In this document: one piece after another, positions 59,237 to 64,000 of the stretch | Numbering within the stretch: the first letter of the stretch is position 1 | Layout of the letters: every line of letters starts with the position of its first letter | Source: Novosphingobium barchaimii LL02 | GTDB lineage: Bacteria > Pseudomonadota > Alphaproteobacteria > Sphingomonadales > Sphingomonadaceae | Assembly: GCF_001046635.1 (NCBI RefSeq) | Contig: NZ_KQ130456.1 | Location: 220,013 to 284,012, forward strand | Length of the DNA stretch: 64,000 nt | Direction of reading: 5' to 3' | Position numbers and translations under genes: made by a program | Notes under the pieces: model-generated | What the model was told of the DNA's origin: nothing | Databases searched by the model: none | Seen by the model: only the letters and a program-made list of their open reading frames with translations

Positions 59237-60373
59237 ATGACCCAGCCCACCGAGACCACCGACCGGCCCCCGCCGGCTCACACCCCGGCCCCCACCGCGC
59301 GCTTTCCGACATTCGGCCTTGCGCCTTGGTCGATCGCCGTACCGCTGCTGGCACTGGCGGCGCTGGCGCTGGGAAAACCGGCAGGTGTCGGTCTGGTGGT
59401 GGTCCTGGCGCTGGTACTCTGCGCGGCGATCGTCTCGGCAGTCTACCATGCCGAAGTCCTTGCCCATTACCTTGGCGAGCCGTTCGGCACCCTGCTGCTG
59501 GCCTTCGCGGTAACCGTGATCGAAACCTCGCTGATCGTCTCGATCATGATGAGCGAGGGCAGCGGCGCACAGGCGCTCGCGCGCGATACGCTGATCGCGG
59601 CGATCATGATCACCATCAACGGCATCGTCGGCATCTGCCTGTTGGCCGGCGGCGGGCGGCACCACGAACAAAGCTATACCCAGAGCGGGGTCACCCACGG
59701 GCTGTCGATGCTGGCGACGCTCTCGGTCGCGACACTGGTGCTGCCCAACTTCACCATCACCCAGAGCGGCGCGTTCTACTCCGGCTTGCAGTTGGGCTTC
59801 GTCGCGGTGATCTCGCTCATCATCTACGGCACTTTCGTGGTTGCCCAGACGGTGCGCCACAAGGACCATTTCCTCCACCCCGAGAAAGCAGACCACGCCC
59901 ATGAAGCGCCTGTGCCCAAGGCGCAGGCGGCGGCCTCGGCAGTACTGCTGGGCTTTGCCCTCATTGCGGTGGTGCTGCTGGCCAAGATGCTTTCGCCCTC
60001 GATCGAGGCGGGTGTCGCCGCGGTAGGCGCCCCTCAGGCCATGGTGGGCATCATCATCGCCGCGCTGGTCCTCGCACCCGAAGGCTTCGCCGCATTGCGC
60101 GCAGCGCGGGCCAACCGGGTGCAAACCAGCCTCAACCTCGCAATCGGCTCGGCGCTGGCGACGATCGGCCTGACCATCCCGGCAGTCGCCGTCACTTCGC
60201 TGATGATGGGGCTGGACCTGGAACTCGGCCTGTCGATGCGCGGCGTGGTACTGCTGGCGCTGACCCTGCTGGTCGCCTCGATGACGCTGGGGACGGGCCG
60301 GACCACGGTGGTGCAGGGCACGATCCACCTGGTCATCTTCGCGACCTATCTGTTCACGACCTTGGTGCCGTGA
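59237..60373 (+). CDS. Calcium/proton antiporter, ChaA-like (CaCA family)
   Basis: The 378-residue protein has about eleven hydrophobic helices and the two inverted CaCA repeats: HYLGEPFGTLLLAFAVTVIETSLIVSIM and LAPEGFAALRAARANRVQTSLNLAIGSALATIGLTIPAV, each with an acidic residue at the cation site. Family members exchange Ca2+, Na+ or K+ for protons. A Pro/Thr-rich leader (1-28) and a His/Glu-rich loop (HPEKADHAHEAP) are present. ATG 59237 is chosen. Confidence 0.9.
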   Translation: MTQPTETTDRPPPAHTPAPTARFPTFGLAPWSIAVPLLALAALALGKPAGVGLVVVLALVLCAAIVSAVYHAEVLAHYLGEPFGTLLLAFAVTVIETSLIVSIMMSEGSGAQALARDTLIAAIMITINGIVGICLLAGGGRHHEQSYTQSGVTHGLSMLATLSVATLVLPNFTITQSGAFYSGLQLGFVAVISLIIYGTFVVAQTVRHKDHFLHPEKADHAHEAPVPKAQAAASAVLLGFALIAVVLLAKMLSPSIEAGVAAVGAPQAMVGIIIAALVLAPEGFAALRAARANRVQTSLNLAIGSALATIGLTIPAVAVTSLMMGLDLELGLSMRGVVLLALTLLVASMTLGTGRTTVVQGTIHLVIFATYLFTTLVP

Positions 60374-60389
60374 ACAGGTACGGCCACTC

Positions 60390-61838
60390 CTACTTGTAGA
60401 GTCCATCCAGCCGCGTGCCGTAGCGTTCCTTCACCTTGTGGCGGCGGATCTTGAGGCTGGGAGTCATCTCCTCGTTCTCGATCGAGAACGGCTCGTCCGC
60501 AAAAGCGAACTGGCGCACCTTCTCGATCACCGAGAGGTCGGCATTCACGCGGTCTATCGCGGTGCGGATCGCCGCGCGGAACGAGGGCATGGTCTGCAAG
60601 CGGCGGAAATCGAAGAGTTCGCCGTTGCTTCGCGCCCATTCCAGCGCCCAGTCGGCATCGGGCACGACCAGTCCGACGATGTAGGGCCGCCGATCACCGG
60701 AAACCATCGCCTGGGCAATCTCGGGTTGAAGGGTGAGCATCGATTCGACCTTCTGGGGCGAGACGTTGTCGCCCTTGTCGTTGACGATCATGTCCTTCTT
60801 GCGATCGGTGATGGCGATGCGGCCCTTGTCGTCGAAGTGGCCGATGTCGCCGGTGTGCAGCCAGCCATCCTTGAGCACGTTGATGCTGGCCGCCTCGTTT
60901 TGCCAGTAGCCGGCCATCACCACCTCGCCGCGCACGAGAATCTCTCCGTCCGCGGCGATCTGCACCTCGACGCCGCGCAGGGGCGGGCCCACAGTATCGA
61001 ACTTGACGCCCGCCGCCGGGCGATTGCAACTGATGATCGGCCCCGCCTCGGTCTGCCCATAGCCCTGCAGCAGGGTGAGGCCCATCGCATCGAAAAACAC
61101 GCCGATCTCGGGATTGAGCGGCGCGCCGCCCGAAACCAGCGCCTTCATCCGCCCGCCGAAACGGGCGCGGACCTTGGGGCGAAGGGTGCGTTCGATCACC
61201 ATGCCGACCGGATAATCGATGAGTCGGCGCTTGCCGGCCTGGCTGCGCTGCGCGCCTGCGATCGCCCAGTCCATCAATCGGTTCGCAGTCGCGCCCTGCT
61301 TTTCAATCTGGCGCATGATGCGCGTGCGCAGCACCTCGAACAGACGCGGCACGACGACCATCACGGTCGGGCGCACTTCCTCGATATTGGCGGCCAGCTT
61401 GTCCAGCCCTTCGGAATAATAGATCTCGCCGCCCAGACCGATCGGCAGAAGCTGTCCGCCGGTATGTTCGTAGGCATGGCTGAGCGGGAGGAACGAGAGG
61501 AATATCTCCCGCTTTTCCGGGCCCTGATCCCAGCCGAAGTCCTGGTCGATGATCTGCGCCGCGCCGGCCACGTTGGACAGCAGCATCCCGTGGTGCTGGC
61601 GCACTCCGCGCGGAGCGCCGCCGGTGCCGCTGGTGTAGATGATGCAGGCTAGATCACCGCGCCCGACATTCGCCATGCGCGCATCGACATCGGCGCGTGC
61701 GGCGGCAGCGTCGCCTTGCAGCAATTCGTCCCACAACTGTGTCTCGTAAGCCCCGCCCTGCATCGGCACGAGCGGCTCCATGCCGATGACGTGGCGGCAC
61801 ATGTCGGTCTGCACGATCGCGGGCAGCAGCGCCCTACC
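60390..61838 (-). pseudogene. Long-chain acyl-CoA ligase (AMP-binding), 5' part cut off by IS66
   Basis: The remaining 482 codons cover most of a FadD15-like ligase: CIIYTSGTGGAPRGV (P-loop), LQGYGQTEAGP, GWLHTGDIGHFDDKGRIAITDRKKDMIV and the C-terminal domain to SLKIRRHKVKERYG. The frame is open through positions 61838 and is then replaced by the end of the second IS66 copy, so roughly the first 120-130 codons are missing here and should lie beyond the element, off the window. Translation could restart internally, but without the N-terminal part activity is unlikely. It is convergent with the antiporter gene, 16 bp apart. Confidence 0.88.
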
Positions 61839-61884
61839 GTAACCGCTGATCCTGTCCCACGCATTGGTGGTGGCGGGATTTATA

Positions 61885-62466
61885 TCAGGCTGCTGGCGTC
61901 ATGCGCGCGAAGGCGCACTGGTCATTGATCAGCGAGATGATTTGCGGGACCATGCGCCACGTATCGACTAGTGCCAGATTGGCGCTCGGATCACCCAGTT
62001 GTTCGATCCATGACGGGCCACCTGTAATGGTGCTGTGGCCAAGCAGTGCCGCGAGCGGGTAGCCGAACTGCGGGTCGGCGATGAAGGGCTTCCACGCCTC
62101 CATGTCGAGATGCATGGCTGTGAAGAACCCGTTGGCGAAGTCCTCGAGCAGTACCTCGCCTTCCTCGGTGCGCATGTAGATCGGCGCGTACGCCTCGGGC
62201 TTCTCGGCAAGCTCGATGCAGATGCGGTTATACCGCTTGAGGATCGTTCGGCGCGCAGGCGCCGAGCGCGCGTTGAGAGCGTGCTCGCGCAGGATGCTCT
62301 TAATCCATACGTCGGGGTCAATGACGCTGGGGCCTGCGGCGACTGCGGCCAGGAAGCCGTCGATCGATGAGACGCCAGCTACGGGGGGATCAAGCTCGTC
62401 GAGCCATATCTCGAGCTGTTCGAGCGAGAGGGTCCGGCCCTGCGATGTGCGAGGTTTGAAGTTCAT
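61885..62466 (-). CDS. IS66-borne UPF0149/YecA-like passenger protein, second copy
   Basis: The 193-residue translation is identical to that at 56685-57266, from MNFKPRTSQG to ARMTPAA, and again overlaps the tnpC stop by ATGA. Identity shows the two elements are recent copies. Confidence 0.85.
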   Translation of the reverse strand: MNFKPRTSQGRTLSLEQLEIWLDELDPPVAGVSSIDGFLAAVAAGPSVIDPDVWIKSILREHALNARSAPARRTILKRYNRICIELAEKPEAYAPIYMRTEEGEVLLEDFANGFFTAMHLDMEAWKPFIADPQFGYPLAALLGHSTITGGPSWIEQLGDPSANLALVDTWRMVPQIISLINDQCAFARMTPAA

Positions 62467-64000
62467 GCCGCCAGCGCTTTTACCGGTTCTGCCGCCGGCC
62501 GCCAGTTCCATGGGAGCAAGATGTCCAGTTCGTTGATCTTCACAGCGCCCGTGACGATACGCTCCAGCACGTCATTCAGCCAGGTGTAGGGATCCAGGCC
62601 CCCCAGGCGAGCCGTCTGGAGAAGCGATGCCATGACGGCCCAGGTCTGAGCTCCTTCCTCGCTACCAGCGAAGAGGCTGGACTTGCGGCCCTGGGCCACA
62701 TTTCTCATGCCGCGCTCGACGGTGTTGGTATCGACCTCGATCCGGCCGTCTTCCAGGAACAGGGTTAGCCCCTTCCAGTGGTTGAGCGTGTAGCGCATCG
62801 CCTTGGCCAGGTCGGACTTGGGCGACAGACCTGGAAGCATGATGTCGATCTGCGCCTTGATCTTCGCCATGACGTCGGCGGTTTCGGCGAGACGAGCCTG
62901 GAGGCGCTGTGCGGCGGTGCCTTTGCGCACACGCGCCTCGATCGCGTAGACCTCACCGATCAGGGTAAGGATCGCCGCTGCCACCGGCGATGGCGATTTG
63001 CGGAAGGCATCGACGAACTTGCGCCGGGCGTGGGCAAGACAGAAGGCGAGTGTGATCTTGCCTCGGCCCGGACCACCGCGCACAAGCGCCTTGTAGGCAC
63101 CATAGCCGTCGACCTGGATAACGCCCTGGTAGCGGGCGAGTTGTTCGAACGCCTCGGCATGCCGCCGTCCGCGAGCATGGATATACACCACTGCCGGATG
63201 GGCCGGGCCTGACCACGGTCCGTCATCACAAGCGTGCGCCCAGAACTGTGTCGTGCGGGTTCGTCTTCGCCCTTTCTCGAGGACCGGCATGCGGGTCTCA
63301 TCGCAGAAGATCCGGGACTGGCTGTGGATGTAGGCAAGCAGGCGATCATAGAGCGCCTTCACCCACCATGCGATCTTACGCATCCAGCGGCTCGGTAACG
63401 CCCGATCGAGGATGACGCCCTGGCCTGCGAGCATCTGCAACTGCCGATTGAGCGGGATCGACCAGGCGTAGCGCGCCGTCGCCATCCAGGCCAGCGTCGA
63501 GGTAGTGACCATCGAGCCTGGGATCGCGCGGCGCGGCGCCGGCGCTTGAACGACGCCCTCCCGGCATTCCCGGCAGGCGTAACGAGGGCGCACTGTGCGG
63601 ATGACGCGAACGATGGCCGGCACCCAGTCGAGTGCCTCACTGGCATCTTCGCCGATCCTGTGGAGCTTGCCGGCGCAGCAGGGGCAATCCAGCGTGTCGG
63701 GATCAATCACGCGCTCCACGCGCTCGATATGGGCCGGCAGTGCCATCAGGCCGCGCTTGCGGCGTGGGCGACCGACGGCAGGCTTGTCTTCGGCGTCGCC
63801 ATCGTCGTTGGCTGCGGTAGCCGGCGTGGTTACGAGGTCGCCGAGATCAAGGAGACCTTGATCACCCAGGATGACGCTGGCGCGTTCTGAACGGCTGCCG
63901 AAGGCCTGGTGGGCCATGCCTTTGAGCAGTGCGCGCAGTTGGGCGTTTTCTGCCTGCAGTTCACGCACCAGAGCCGCCATTTGCTCCATATCTTCAGGGA
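62463..64000 (-). CDS. tnpC: IS66 family transposase TnpC, second copy, partial
   Basis: The visible translation is identical to the transposase of the first copy. Its start would be at 64022, 22 bases beyond the window, so only the first seven or so codons are missing. tnpB and tnpA should follow outside. Confidence 0.95.
   Translation of the reverse strand, partial: PEDMEQMAALVRELQAENAQLRALLKGMAHQAFGSRSERASVILGDQGLLDLGDLVTTPATAANDDGDAEDKPAVGRPRRKRGLMALPAHIERVERVIDPDTLDCPCCAGKLHRIGEDASEALDWVPAIVRVIRTVRPRYACRECREGVVQAPAPRRAIPGSMVTTSTLAWMATARYAWSIPLNRQLQMLAGQGVILDRALPSRWMRKIAWWVKALYDRLLAYIHSQSRIFCDETRMPVLEKGRRRTRTTQFWAHACDDGPWSGPAHPAVVYIHARGRRHAEAFEQLARYQGVIQVDGYGAYKALVRGGPGRGKITLAFCLAHARRKFVDAFRKSPSPVAAAILTLIGEVYAIEARVRKGTAAQRLQARLAETADVMAKIKAQIDIMLPGLSPKSDLAKAMRYTLNHWKGLTLFLEDGRIEVDTNTVERGMRNVAQGRKSSLFAGSEEGAQTWAVMASLLQTARLGGLDPYTWLNDVLERIVTGAVKINELDILLPWNWRPAAEPVKALAA

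Larger units (their letters stand above)
61839..64000 (-). mobile_element. IS66-family insertion sequence, second copy, inverted, cut by the window edge
   Basis: The element begins with the same terminal sequence as the right end of the first copy (GTAACCGCTG at 61839) and reads in the opposite direction. 2162 bp are visible. The adjacent host octamer is GCCCTACC; its duplicate, if any, is outside the window. The host gene hit is the acyl-CoA ligase. Confidence 0.95.

Noticed and set aside
54246-64000. Composite transposon formed by the two IS66 copies
   Set aside because: The first copy has its own target duplication on both sides and the second interrupts a gene, so they look like independent insertions.

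Overview
The window is GC-rich chromosomal DNA of an alphaproteobacterium, most likely a sphingomonad close to Novosphingobium or Sphingobium. The evidence is a CtrA cell-cycle regulator with the alphaproteobacterial architecture, an AcsAB-type fused cellulose synthase, exosortase-A-associated polysaccharide genes, HIG1, DUF3576 and DUF1272 proteins, and dense ATGA or TAATG gene overlaps. No rRNA, tRNA, CRISPR array or prophage was recognised.

Layout. 1-7866 (minus): a cellulose operon, bcsR-like, bcsQ, fused bcsA-bcsB and the start of bcsC, which runs off the left edge; a PilZ protein is divergent at 8188. 8.6-18.5 kb: housekeeping genes, namely LD-carboxypeptidase, a LOG-family protein, the glmM-DUF1272-thiD operon, a dicarboxylate symporter, an HNH nuclease, gluQ-HIG1, cobalamin adenosyltransferase and 3-hydroxybutyryl-CoA dehydrogenase. 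18.5-26.7 kb: mutS and malic enzyme (divergent), trmB, a cidA/lrgB pair and ctrA. 26.9-32 kb: an exosortase-associated O-ligase and glycosyltransferase, then a long acidic membrane-anchored protein of unknown function. 32.3-38.4 kb: gltBD. 38.5-46.5 kb: ung, RNase D-like, lptC-lptA, and facing them leuS-lptE-holA; a strong terminator and a candidate structured RNA lie between the two lipopolysaccharide-transport clusters. 46.7-54.1 kb: a secreted orphan, acetoacetyl-CoA reductase, a 163-bp palindromic MITE-like element, an exporter with a divergent Lrp regulator, rplM-rpsI, ctaA, a MerC protein and thiS-thiG.

54.2-64 kb is the accessory part. A complete 3067-bp IS66-family element (54246-57312) is bounded by an exact 8-bp duplication, GGAGCACC, and carries tnpA, tnpB, tnpC and a UPF0149/YecA-like passenger gene. 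It sits 32 bp upstream of the next gene. A second copy in opposite orientation starts at 61839, runs off the right edge, and cuts a long-chain acyl-CoA ligase, leaving only its 3' part. Between the copies lie a hypothetical gene, a zinc metallopeptidase and a ChaA-type cation/proton antiporter.

By function the window joins envelope and surface polysaccharide work (cellulose, exosortase-linked exopolysaccharide, LptA/C/E, GlmM, LD-carboxypeptidase), central nitrogen and carbon metabolism (GltBD, MaeB), DNA repair and replication (MutS, Ung, HolA) and thiamine synthesis (ThiD, ThiS, ThiG). I did not find a clear new multi-gene system. The best leads are the degenerate c-di-GMP motif in BcsAB, the structured RNA candidate at 41592-41745, the MITE-like element, and the IS66 passenger gene.
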